Shown here one piece after another: positions 1 through 6,535 of a stretch of DNA of 12,242 nucleotides (positions are counted from its first letter, which is position 1; the number at the start of each line of letters is the position of its first letter). The stretch covers positions 1 to 12,242 of the forward strand of contig JAJECF010000022.1 of assembly GCA_022822125.1 (NCBI GenBank), read 5' to 3'. The translations under genes and the position numbers were made by a program. The notes below the pieces were generated by a model. The model made no database searches, was not told the DNA's origin, and worked only from the letters and a program-made list of their open reading frames with translations. This DNA comes from Alphaproteobacteria bacterium (GTDB lineage Bacteria; Pseudomonadota; Alphaproteobacteria; Bin95).

Positions 1-1
1 T

Positions 2-113
2 CCCGAGTAGCAACGCCAGCCGCGTATCGAGAGCCTGTCCTGAGCTTGCCGAAGGGGACGGCGGGGCATCCTTCGATACGCGCCCGCTGGCGCGGTCGCT
101 ACTCAGGATGAGG
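2..113. repeat. Dispersed inverted-repeat pair, unit 1
   Basis: Two oppositely oriented copies of one short element lie here. A forward copy at 2-30 begins CCCGAGTAGC and ends GCGTATCGA. A reverse copy at 68-113 begins ATCCTTCGATACG and ends CTACTCAGGATGAGG. Each copy has conserved outer ends and a variable GC-rich core, so the pair could fold as a large cruciform or hairpin. This end sequence is familiar as a highly repeated intergenic element in many alphaproteobacterial genomes (general recollection, not searched). The left end may continue beyond the window. No gene is seen in it. Confidence 0.7.
34..61. repeat. Second type of dispersed repeat (CCTGTCCTGAGCTTGCCGAAG)
   Basis: A short imperfect palindrome with outer arms GTCC / GGAC and inner CTT / AAG sits between the two arms of the first repeat unit. 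The core CTGAGCTTGCCGAAG resembles another element widespread between genes of alphaproteobacteria such as sphingomonads. That resemblance is from memory. Only one copy is visible here, so its repeat status rests on recognition rather than on the window. Confidence 0.45.
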
Positions 114-174
114 ACGAAGGACCCGGGCTGCGGTAGGGAGGTGCCGCGTCATCGGTTCCGATCAATGACCGCTG
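99..174 (+). repeat. 76-bp direct repeat, copy 1
   Basis: This stretch matches 324-399 base for base with about 6 mismatches in 76. The last 32 bases (143-174) are identical to 368-399. It starts inside the reverse arm of unit 1 and continues past the arm. The identical part contains a 5-bp stem ATCGG / CCGAT around TT at 151-162. The offset between copies is exactly 225 bp, which suggests a segmental tandem duplication that later diverged. Confidence 0.85.
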
Positions 175-237
175 GCATTATACCAACGGCGCCGGGTTGA
201 AACTCACGGGCAAATGCCGCCCGGCACCCCCGCCTCT

Positions 238-338
238 CCTCATCCTGAGTAGCCGACCGGAGGGAGGCGTATCGAAGGATCGTCCCGCCGACATCCGGCC
301 CCCTCGATACGAGGCTGGTGCCGCTACTCGGGACGAGG
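238..338. repeat. Dispersed inverted-repeat pair, unit 2
   Basis: This is the same arrangement as unit 1. A forward copy at 238-280 begins CCTCATCCTGAGTAG and ends GTATCGAAGGAT. A reverse copy at about 303-338 begins CTCGATACG and ends CTACTCGGGACGAGG. The outer ends pair with each other. The two units are tandemly arranged, each followed on its right by the direct-repeat tail. Confidence 0.7.
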
Positions 339-399
339 ACGAAGGACCGGGGCTACGGCAGGGAGGCGCCGCGTCATCGGTTCCGATCAATGACCGCTG
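324..399 (+). repeat. 76-bp direct repeat, copy 2
   Basis: Second copy of the segment at 99-174. It ends 3 bp from the stop codon of the FAD oxidoreductase, so that gene's transcript reads straight into the repeat. The conserved ATCGG-TT-CCGAT hairpin (376-387) could shape the 3' end of that mRNA. No U-tract follows it, so it is not a clear rho-independent terminator. Confidence 0.85.
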
Positions 400-402
400 A
401 TA

Positions 403-1572
403 TCAGGCGGTGACGCCGCGCTCGGGTTCGCGCCTGTTTTCGGGGACGCGCCGACAATGGAAACGGTCGAGGTCGATGGTCGCGAAGCCGCCGTCGAGGA
501 TCAGTTCCGACAGCGCCCGGCCCGCCGCCGGCGCATGCTGGAGGCCGTGGCCGGAAAATCCGGTGGCGATGAGGAAATTCTCCGGCGCGCCCGGCCATGC
601 GCCGATAATCATGTTGCCGTCGAAGATGTTGTAGGCGTAGTGGCAGGCCCAGGCGTTCCGCAGCCGGATTGCCTCGAAGGCCGGCAGGCGGTGCGCGAGG
701 CGCGGCCAGGCCGTGCTTTCGAACGCCTCCAGGTCCGGCTCCCAGTCGAAATCGCCGGCGCGCTCATAGTCGGATATGCCGGTAATGAAGCCCGCGCCCT
801 CGGGCCGGAAGCTGATCGTCTGCCCGTCGATGGTGAGCGGCATCGGCTCGATCTCCGCCCGGCATTCGAAATACCAGGTCGTGCGCGGCATCGGGCGCAC
901 GGGTATGTCGAGGCCGATCATGGCGCAGATTTCATGCGCCCAGGCGCCGGCATTGTTGACGACAAGGCCGCCCTCCAGCACCTCGCCGCTTTCCAGCGCG
1001 ACCGAGCGGACCAGGCCGGAGGAGACGTCCAGCCCGGTGACGGTGTCAGCGATATACCCCACACCGAGCGCCCTAATCTTGCGCCGCAGCGCCATGAGCG
1101 CGGCGTGGGAATCGATCCAGCCGTCGCCGGGCGAATGGGTGGCGCAAACCGCGTCCTCCGTGCGCAGCGAGGGGAAGTGCGCCGCCAGGCCCGCCGCGTC
1201 GAGGAGATCGACATGGCAGCCGAGGCTTGTCTGCAGCGCGTGATTCTCGCGCATGGCGGCCGCGGCCGCAGCGGAGTTGGCGATGAAGAGATAGCCCTGC
1301 CGGCGGAAGGACGCGCTGGCCGGCTCGCCGTCCACGGCCATCGTGTCCTCGAAGCCGCGATAGAATTCGTGGCCGTATTGCGACATGCGCACATTCTCTT
1401 CCTGCGAAAACATGACGCGCAGGCCGGCCGTCGAGCGGATCGAGGCGGCATGCTCATAGGCCGGGTCGCGCTCCACCACCGCAATGCGCAGCCCCGGTTC
1501 GCGGACGGCCAGGTGGTAAGCCGTGCTGCACCCGTGCAACCCGCCGCCGATGACGATGACATCGTATTTCAT
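403..1572 (-). CDS. FAD-dependent oxidoreductase, DAO / FOXRED1-like
   Basis: Predicted 389-aa flavoprotein of the D-amino-acid oxidase (DAO) superfamily, closest in feel to the FOXRED1-like branch. These enzymes oxidise amines or amino acids using FAD; the substrate here is unknown. Residues 2-14 form the Rossmann strand and dinucleotide loop (KYDVIVIGGGLHG, GxGxxG), and an ERD at the end of strand two should bind the FAD ribose. A second FAD motif, GFSGHGLQHAP, lies at about 338-348 near the C-terminus, as is usual for DAO proteins. Length is normal. The start at 1572 puts the Rossmann strand at the N-terminus behind a GTGGGGG purine run; an earlier in-frame start (1626) would add 18 unlikely residues. 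No signal peptide, so cytosolic. It is 152 bp downstream of the aminotransferase and may be transcribed separately. Confidence 0.88.
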   Translation of the reverse strand: MKYDVIVIGGGLHGCSTAYHLAVREPGLRIAVVERDPAYEHAASIRSTAGLRVMFSQEENVRMSQYGHEFYRGFEDTMAVDGEPASASFRRQGYLFIANSAAAAAAMRENHALQTSLGCHVDLLDAAGLAAHFPSLRTEDAVCATHSPGDGWIDSHAALMALRRKIRALGVGYIADTVTGLDVSSGLVRSVALESGEVLEGGLVVNNAGAWAHEICAMIGLDIPVRPMPRTTWYFECRAEIEPMPLTIDGQTISFRPEGAGFITGISDYERAGDFDWEPDLEAFESTAWPRLAHRLPAFEAIRLRNAWACHYAYNIFDGNMIIGAWPGAPENFLIATGFSGHGLQHAPAAGRALSELILDGGFATIDLDRFHCRRVPENRREPERGVTA

Positions 1573-1672
1573 GCCGGCCCCCACTTCGCTTGCCGTTCGG
1601 TGTATCATAAACGCGGGACAGGCCAACGCCCGTGAACGAGAGTTCCATGCATCCCGATTTCGACGGCGCGCT
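1573..1672 (-). promoter_or_regulatory. Leader / possible promoter region of the FAD oxidoreductase
   Basis: Gap between the terminator and the FAD gene. On the minus strand it holds a TATGAT hexamer near 1604-1609, acceptable as a -10 element about 30 bases before the start codon. No convincing -35 stands at the right distance. If the upstream terminator works, a promoter must lie here; the exact site is not resolved. Confidence 0.25.
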
Positions 1673-1712
1673 CAGAAAAGCTGCCGGCCGGCCCTGACAT
1701 TTATCGGCCGGC
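1673..1712 (-). terminator. Rho-independent-type terminator after the aminotransferase gene
   Basis: Read on the minus strand, a perfect 8-bp stem GCCGGCCG / CGGCCGGC (1705-1712 with 1683-1690) surrounds a 14-base loop. It is followed by AGCTTTTCT. The stem begins 12 bp after the aminotransferase stop codon. The long loop and short T-run make it moderate rather than strong. It would end the gloB-to-aminotransferase transcript before the FAD gene. Confidence 0.55.
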
Positions 1713-1724
1713 GGGAGGCGCTCC

Positions 1725-3041
1725 TCAGAACAGCGCCCCGTAAGTGTCCAGAATATCCTCGAAGGCGGCCACGAGGCCGTCGAATTCCTTCGGGCCCATG
1801 GGCAGCGAGAGGACCATCATGCCGCGCCTCGACACATAATGGGCGCGGGCCATCATCTCCAGGTGGAAGAGGGCGCGGGCTTCCTTCGGCGCGGCGTCGG
1901 TGTCGGTCGGGCCGGTGAGGTCGGCGTCGGTCGGGTGGAACATCATCATGGAGCCGTAGCCGGTCACCTGCACGGGCAGGTTGCGGGTCTCGGCGGCATT
2001 GTTCAGACGGTGGCGCAGCAGGTCCCCCTGGGCGTTGATCTCCTCCGCCGCCTTCTCGGTGTACACTTCCGTCAGCCCTGCGATCGCCGCCTGCATGGTC
2101 AGCACATTGTTGTTGAAGGTGCCCGCATGGCCGAAATGGCCGGGCGCGCGCGGGTCGAAGCGCGCCATCACCTCCTCCTTGCCGCCGACGGCGCCGAAGG
2201 TGAGGCCGCCGCCCAGATACTTGCCGAAGGAGGTCATGTCCGGGGTGATGCCATGCACCTTCTGCAGGCCGCCGGGGCCGAGGCGCGAGGTCATCACCTC
2301 GTCGAATTGCAGGATGATGCCGTGCTCGTCGGCCGCATCGCGCAGCATTTGCAGGAATTCGGGCTCGGCCGGAATGCAGCCGCCGCTGCCGGTCATCGGC
2401 TCGATGATGATGGCGGCGAGACTGTCCCTGTTCTCCTCGATGAGCGCGCGCATGGCCTCCATGTCGTTATAGCGCCCCATGATCCAGTCGAAGGGCACAT
2501 TCATCCGGTTGCCGTAAGCGCCGAAGGACAGCACGCTGCCGTGATAGCTGCCCTCGAAGGCGAGAATGCCCGTGCGCCCGGTGAAGGCGCGCGCCGCGCT
2601 CAGCGCCATCAGGTTCGCCTCGGTACCGGAATTGGTGAAGCGCACCATGTCGAGCGAGGGGAAGCGCGCGCACATGATCTCCGCCAGCCGGCCCTCGCGC
2701 GGCGTCGGGCCGCCCAGCGTGATGCCCTGGGCGAGCGCGGAGGAGATGGCGCGCTGGATCGCGGGCTCCGAATGGCCGTAAATGCCGGCGGTCTGCTCGA
2801 CGACGAAATCCGCATAGCGGTGGCCGTCCGCATCCTCGACATAGCAGCCGTCGCCGCGCGCGAGCGAGACCGGGAAGGGCGGGTAGTAGAGCACGGTGCG
2901 GGTGTTGCCGCCGGGCATGGCGCGGCAGGCCTGCTCATAGAGGCCGGCGCTGGTCGGGTTGGCCTCGGCGAAGCGGGCCTCGGCGTCCTCAAGGGCGGCG
3001 GCAATGTCGAAATTGGGGCGTTCTGCGGGGGTGTCCGGCAT
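1725..3041 (-). CDS. Class III PLP aminotransferase (glutamate-1-semialdehyde aminomutase-like)
   Basis: Predicted 438-aa fold-type I, PLP-dependent class III aminotransferase, of the branch that includes glutamate-1-semialdehyde 2,1-aminomutase (HemL) but also many aminotransferases of unknown substrate. Visible landmarks: NSGTEAN (137-143) for phosphate binding, FEGSYHG (162-168), the cofactor-contacting QFDEV (Asp247), and SFGKYLGGG with Lys274 as the Schiff-base lysine. Length fits the family. Several ATGs are possible; the one at 3041 has GGAG 8 bases upstream, while 3047 leaves only 2 and 3089 adds a basic leader. It is probably not the essential hemL: it sits in a catabolic-looking cluster, the motifs do not discriminate, and an N-terminal extension of about 40 residues precedes the core. 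It lies 62 bp after the hydrolase gene, likely in the same transcript. Confidence 0.88.
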   Translation of the reverse strand: MPDTPAERPNFDIAAALEDAEARFAEANPTSAGLYEQACRAMPGGNTRTVLYYPPFPVSLARGDGCYVEDADGHRYADFVVEQTAGIYGHSEPAIQRAISSALAQGITLGGPTPREGRLAEIMCARFPSLDMVRFTNSGTEANLMALSAARAFTGRTGILAFEGSYHGSVLSFGAYGNRMNVPFDWIMGRYNDMEAMRALIEENRDSLAAIIIEPMTGSGGCIPAEPEFLQMLRDAADEHGIILQFDEVMTSRLGPGGLQKVHGITPDMTSFGKYLGGGLTFGAVGGKEEVMARFDPRAPGHFGHAGTFNNNVLTMQAAIAGLTEVYTEKAAEEINAQGDLLRHRLNNAAETRNLPVQVTGYGSMMMFHPTDADLTGPTDTDAAPKEARALFHLEMMARAHYVSRRGMMVLSLPMGPKEFDGLVAAFEDILDTYGALF

Positions 3042-3103
3042 GGGCATGTCTCCGGGAATGGGCTGCCGCGAGGGGCGGCGCGCATTCAACCCCGTCCGGC
3101 GGC

Positions 3104-3976
3104 TCAGGGCAAATCGCGCAGGAAGCGGATGATGGCGGTGTTGAAGGCGTCGTTCCGGTCGCCGGCGACCATGTGGCCCGCGCCGGAGACATCGACGAAA
3201 CGCGCATGCGGCGCGAGGTCCAGGAAAGCGCGCGCTTCCGCTTCGGTCACCAGGTCGCTGCTGCCGCCGCGCACCAGCAGGGTCGGCGTGCGCCGGCGGG
3301 CGAGCACGCGCGCGCAGGCCTCCAGCCGCTCCGGGTCGCGGTCCTCCTGGCGGTCGCGCACATCCGTGATGAAGGCCGGGTCCCAGTGCCAGTACCAGCG
3401 CCCGTCCGCGCCTTCGCGCAGGTTCTTGCGCAGGCCGGAAAGGTCGCGCGGGCGGCGGCGGTTCGGCAGGTAGGCGGCGACGGCGTCGGCCGCCTCCTCC
3501 AGCGAGCCGAAGCCGGTCTCGACATGGGCCTTCATGAAATCGACGACGCGCGCCGCGCCTTCCGGCCGCACGCGCGGCGTGATGTCCACCAGCACGATAG
3601 CGCGCAGCACCGGCTCCGGCGACTCGCCCTCGGCGATCAGCGAAGCGATGCCGCCGAGCGAGGCGCCGACGACCACCGGCCGGTCGAGCCGGCGGGCGAC
3701 GGCGCGCAGGTCCGCCCCGAAATGCCCGATCAGGTAATGCCCGTCCGGCGAGCGGTCGCTGTCGCCATGGCCGCGCTGGTCGAGGCTGACGGCCCGCCAG
3801 CCCCGGAGCGCCAGCGCCAGCGCCGCCCCGCCCCAGGCATGACGCGTCTGCCCGCCGCCATGCGCCAGCAGCACGGTCGGGCGGTCGTCATCGCCCAGTA
3901 TGTCGGCGGCGAGCGACAGCCCTTCGGCGCCTTCGAAGCGCTCGAAGCGCGGCGGAACCGGTCCGGGATCGCTCAT
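3104..3976 (-). CDS. Alpha/beta-fold hydrolase
   Basis: Predicted 290-aa cytosolic serine hydrolase. The full catalytic set is visible: oxyanion loop HGGGQT (39-44), nucleophile elbow GASLGG with Ser106, acid candidate Asp241 in GGSSDLV, and His268 in GAGHMV. A QRGHGDS segment (68-73) is typical of epoxide hydrolase / haloperoxidase-like members, but catalysis by Ser rather than Asp points to an esterase or C-C hydrolase type. The substrate cannot be named. A cap region rich in Trp and Arg lies at about 165-225. The start codon overlaps the DUF2244 stop (ATGA), so translation is probably coupled; the Shine-Dalgarno sequence is weak. Confidence 0.88.
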   Translation of the reverse strand: MSDPGPVPPRFERFEGAEGLSLAADILGDDDRPTVLLAHGGGQTRHAWGGAALALALRGWRAVSLDQRGHGDSDRSPDGHYLIGHFGADLRAVARRLDRPVVVGASLGGIASLIAEGESPEPVLRAIVLVDITPRVRPEGAARVVDFMKAHVETGFGSLEEAADAVAAYLPNRRRPRDLSGLRKNLREGADGRWYWHWDPAFITDVRDRQEDRDPERLEACARVLARRRTPTLLVRGGSSDLVTEAEARAFLDLAPHARFVDVSGAGHMVAGDRNDAFNTAIIRFLRDLP

Positions 3977-4464
3977 CCGGCGCGGAGCGGAGCGAGCGCC
4001 TGCCGGAGCGCTTCCGCAACCTCGACCCGCTCATAAGGCGCCAGGAACGCACCCACCGTTTCGCGCCGTCCGTGCGTGGCGAGCGTCAGCGGCCCCGGCC
4101 GCGCGCCGCTCCGGTCGATCTCGACCCGGAGCCACCAGGGCGGCAGGCGCACCTGCTCCACCCTGCCGGCGGCGCTCATGCGCTCCACGGTCAGCGCGTT
4201 GGGGGTAAGCCGGAGCCGCTCGCGCCGCCGTCCCTGGCGGTAATTCAGGTGGAAGCAGAGCGCGAGCAGCGCGATATCGAGGCCGAAGAAACCCAGCACC
4301 GGCCAGGCGCCGAGCAGGAGGAACAGCAGGCCCGCCAGGCAGGCGAGCGCGACGAGCCCGCCGACCAGCAGGCGGAAGCCCGCAGGCGGCAGCGAGCGGT
4401 GCGGCGTCAGCACCGCGTCGAACAGCACGGGGCCTGCGCCCGACAAGGGTTCGTCGCGGATCAA
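3973..4464 (-). CDS. DUF2244 family membrane protein
   Basis: Predicted 163-aa integral membrane protein. The N-terminal FDAVLTPHRSLPPAGF stretch is the recognisable DUF2244 signature. Two hydrophobic helices at about 30-52 and 54-73 form a hairpin, followed by a basic RQGRRRERLRL segment and a soluble beta-rich C-terminal half. Function of the family is unknown; members occur widely in alphaproteobacteria. The start is a TTG inside the gloB stop (TTGA overlap) with AAGGA 6 bases upstream. No ATG is available before the signature, so TTG is well supported. It overlaps the hydrolase by 4 bp at the other end. Confidence 0.85.
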   Translation of the reverse strand: MIRDEPLSGAGPVLFDAVLTPHRSLPPAGFRLLVGGLVALACLAGLLFLLLGAWPVLGFFGLDIALLALCFHLNYRQGRRRERLRLTPNALTVERMSAAGRVEQVRLPPWWLRVEIDRSGARPGPLTLATHGRRETVGAFLAPYERVEVAEALRQALAPLRAG

Positions 4465-5225
4465 AAATTGTCCTTGCGGCGGCGGATTTCCGCGAAGACG
4501 GCCTCCGGCGCCGCGCCCTCCATGCCCACCAGGCGCTGCATGGCCGGGTCGTCGGCGCGCAGGAAGGGATTGGCCAGCTTTTCCTCGCCGAGCTCCGAGG
4601 GGATCGTCCGTTCGCCGCGCGAGCGGAGGTCGTCCACCCGCCGGCAGGCCGCCTGGAGCGCCTCATTGTCCGGATCCACAGAAAGGGCGAAGCGCGCATT
4701 GGACTGGGTGTATTCATGCCCGCAATAGACGCGCGTGTCGTCGGGCAGCGCGCGCAGCTTGCCGAGCGAGGACCAGAACTGCTCCGCCGTGCCCTCGAAC
4801 ATCCGCCCGCAGCCGAGCGCGAACAGCGTGTCGCCGCAAAACAGCGCCCGGCTCTCCTCGAACCAGAAGGCGATATGGCCGCTGGTGTGGCCCGGCACGT
4901 CGAACACGCGCGCAGTCTCGGCGCCGACCGTGTAGCTGTCGCCCTCGCCGACCTCGACATCGAGGCCCGGAATGCGCGCGCTGTCCGCCCTCGGCCCGAT
5001 CACCGGCGCGCCGTAGCGTTCCACCAGTTCGGCATTGCCGCCGATATGGTCGAAATGATGGTGCGTGTTGAGGATATGGGTGAGCGTGAGTCCCCGCCGC
5101 TCCAGCGCAGCGATCACGGGCGCGGCCTCCGCTGGGTCCACCACGGCCGTCGCGCCGGAGGCGGCGTCATGGGCGATATAGACGTAATTGTCCGACAGCG
5201 CGGGGACGATCTCGATCTCGAACAT
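4461..5225 (-). CDS. gloB: Hydroxyacylglutathione hydrolase (glyoxalase II)
   Basis: Predicted 254-aa metallo-beta-lactamase-fold enzyme that hydrolyses S-D-lactoylglutathione to D-lactate and glutathione, the second step of methylglyoxal detoxification in the cytosol. The metal-binding set is complete: THHHFDH (His55, His57, Asp59, His60), His113 in PGHTSGH, Asp132 in CGDTLF and His170 in CGHEY. The C-terminal substrate-binding helices with NPFLR (219-223) set glyoxalase II apart from shorter MBL hydrolases. Length is typical. The start at 5225 gives the family N-terminus MFEIEIVPALSDNY, with GGAGGT 11 bases upstream. It is the first gene of the minus-strand operon. Its histidine codons are mostly CAT (7 of 9), unlike argG (0 of 9). 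Confidence 0.95.
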   Translation of the reverse strand: MFEIEIVPALSDNYVYIAHDAASGATAVVDPAEAAPVIAALERRGLTLTHILNTHHHFDHIGGNAELVERYGAPVIGPRADSARIPGLDVEVGEGDSYTVGAETARVFDVPGHTSGHIAFWFEESRALFCGDTLFALGCGRMFEGTAEQFWSSLGKLRALPDDTRVYCGHEYTQSNARFALSVDPDNEALQAACRRVDDLRSRGERTIPSELGEEKLANPFLRADDPAMQRLVGMEGAAPEAVFAEIRRRKDNF

Positions 5226-5364
5226 GGGGCGGCGGCACCTCCGGCAGGGGATGCGCCCGATGCTAAAGCGAAACGCCCCCGGGCGGAAGGACTTGCCTGC
5301 TCGCCGGACCGCTTTGCCGCAGACGCGTGACGGCGGGCGCGGGCTGCATTATGGAGGGGCGGCG
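5226..5364. promoter_or_regulatory. Divergent control region gloB / DUF3047 gene
   Basis: A 139-bp gap between two divergent genes must hold promoters for both. For gloB (minus), TAGCAT at 5260-5265 with TTCCGC 17 bp upstream (5283-5288) is the best, but weak, candidate. For the plus-strand gene a strong ribosome site GGAGG (5353-5357) sits 7 bases before the ATG. No convincing plus-strand promoter is visible. Confidence 0.3.
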
Positions 5365-6012
5365 ATGCTCCGCCCTGTCCTCCTCGCCGCCCTGCTCCTC
5401 GCCGCCCTGCCGGTCCGGGCGGAGCCGCTGGTGGTGGGCCGCTTCTCGGCCGGCGACATGGAAGGCTGGCAGGTCCGGCATTTCGAGGGCGAGACGCGCT
5501 ACCGGATCGTGGAGGCGGGGGCCGGGAAGGCGCTCGAAGCGGTGAGCGAGGCCGGCGCGTCCAGCCTCTATCTGGAGCGCGGGATCGACCTGGCGGCGCG
5601 CCCGGTGCTGGAATGGCGCTGGCGCATCGAGGCGCCGCTCGACGTGCCGGACGAGCGCGTCAAGGCGGGCGACGATTTCGCGGCCCGGGTCTATGTCGTG
5701 GCGCCGGGCGAGGGGCTGTTCGCGCTGCCGATCGCGATTTCCTATGTCTGGTCGGGAAGCGCGCCCGTCGGCGCGGACTGGCCCAACCCCTTCACCTCCA
5801 AGGTGCGGATGGTGGCGGTCGAATCCGGGCCGGGCCGGGCCGGCGAATGGCGGCGCTACCGGCGCAATCTCCGCGAGGATTTCCGCCGCCTGTTCGGCCG
5901 CGAGGTGGACGAACTGGAAGGCATCGCCGTGATGACCGACGCCGACAACAGCCGCCAGCGCGCCCGCGCCTGGTACGGCGACATCCTGCTGCGCGCGGAG
6001 GGCGGAGGCTGA
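5365..6012 (+). CDS. DUF3047 family exported protein
   Basis: Predicted 215-aa secreted or periplasmic protein. Residues 1-19 are a Sec signal peptide (short basic start, LLAALLLAALPV core, VRA cleavage site before EP). The mature part matches the DUF3047 pattern: an early GDMEGW, LPIAISYVWSG in the middle, a W-NP-F motif, RNLREDF, and near the end IAVMTDADNS and WYGDI. The family is predicted to be beta-sandwich-like; its biochemical role is unknown. The start at 5365 is set by the signal peptide and the strong GGAGG site; a start at 5188 would bury the signal. It diverges from gloB and converges with the HEPN-like gene, with which its stop codon shares an inverted repeat. Confidence 0.88.
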   Translation: MLRPVLLAALLLAALPVRAEPLVVGRFSAGDMEGWQVRHFEGETRYRIVEAGAGKALEAVSEAGASSLYLERGIDLAARPVLEWRWRIEAPLDVPDERVKAGDDFAARVYVVAPGEGLFALPIAISYVWSGSAPVGADWPNPFTSKVRMVAVESGPGRAGEWRRYRRNLREDFRRLFGREVDELEGIAVMTDADNSRQRARAWYGDILLRAEGGG

Positions 6013-6032
6013 GCGCGGACGGTCAGCCCCCG
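6003..6032. terminator. Shared inverted repeat across two converging stop codons
   Basis: Arms 6003-6012 and 6023-6032 pair at 9 of 10 positions, with the inner 6 bp (GGCTGA / TCAGCC) perfect and a 10-base loop. Each arm contains one of the TGA stop codons of the converging genes. Neither side has a T-run, so it is better viewed as a bidirectional mRNA 3'-end hairpin than as a classical terminator. Confidence 0.45.
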
Positions 6033-6535
6033 CGGAGGGAGCCATAAGCCAGCAGGGCTGCAAGGAACGCATCGGCCTGGGGGCTGCCGCGCACCTGCCG
6101 CCAGTCCGAGAACGCCTGGCGCGCCTGCTGGAAGAGCTCGAGAGCCTGCGGGCGCGTAAAGCGGGCCGCGCGGTCGTAGTCGGCTTCGTGCCGAGCTTGC
6201 TGGAGATCGAGAAAGGTCTTTGCGACGGTGACGAGTTCCGGCGGGAGCGACAGACCGTTCAGGGCGGGATCGAGTTTCGGCGCGATGCCGTTGCTGGCGA
6301 ACTGCCTGGCCACCCCGAGCATGTCGCGGTGGCCAAAGGCCCGCGCCATGCAATCCCGCAGGGCAGCACGGTCGTTACCGCGAAACATGCGGCCGACGGC
6401 CTCGTCGATCAGCAGGTGAAAGAGCGCGTAATAGGACGCCGAAACGGACCGGCGCAGGCTGGCCTGCCTGGGTCGTCTCCGCTCCCGCCCGGCCAGATGC
6501 TCCGCCTGCTCCAGCAGGTCGGTGTGGTAGCTCAA
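6023..6535 (-). CDS. HEPN-like helical protein, possible toxin-type partner
   Basis: Predicted 170-aa, almost wholly alpha-helical protein. RRSVSASYYALFHLL (28-42) and ARHEADYDRA (114-123) are the pattern seen in HEPN-like proteins, where the R...DY region lies on the last core helix. The classic RNase motif R-x4-6-H is not clearly present; the only close Arg-His is the adjacent RH at 115-116, so nuclease activity is uncertain. The start is a TTG within the TGA stop of the upstream gene (TTGA overlap), with GAGGA 6 bases before it. Longer ATG-started readings of this frame overlap the partner gene fully and give nonsense-like Arg/Gly-rich sequence. Tight coupling to a small partner suggests a two-protein module, possibly toxin-antitoxin. 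Family call is moderate. Confidence 0.65.
   Translation of the reverse strand: MSYHTDLLEQAEHLAGRERRRPRQASLRRSVSASYYALFHLLIDEAVGRMFRGNDRAALRDCMARAFGHRDMLGVARQFASNGIAPKLDPALNGLSLPPELVTVAKTFLDLQQARHEADYDRAARFTRPQALELFQQARQAFSDWRQVRGSPQADAFLAALLAYGSLRGG

Noticed and set aside
177..182. Perfect TATAAT hexamer on the minus strand in the left repeat block
   Set aside because: No -35 element stands at a suitable distance, it lies in repeat-derived sequence and no minus-strand gene begins downstream within the window.
1..402. CRISPR array or transposon in the repeat block
   Set aside because: The copies are few, diverged, alternately oriented and lack regular spacers; no transposase or terminal target duplication is seen.
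457..1635. Long open frame on the plus strand opposite the FAD oxidoreductase
   Set aside because: Antisense shadow typical of high-GC genes: Arg/Ala/Gly-rich, no motif, and the opposite frame has a full DAO pattern. The same applies to the plus-strand open frames at 1839-3473, 3173-4036 and 7002-8162.
1647..1697. 16-codon open frame MHPDFDGALRKAAGRP on the plus strand
   Set aside because: Very short, overlaps the terminator-like hairpin, weak ribosome site and no supporting context.
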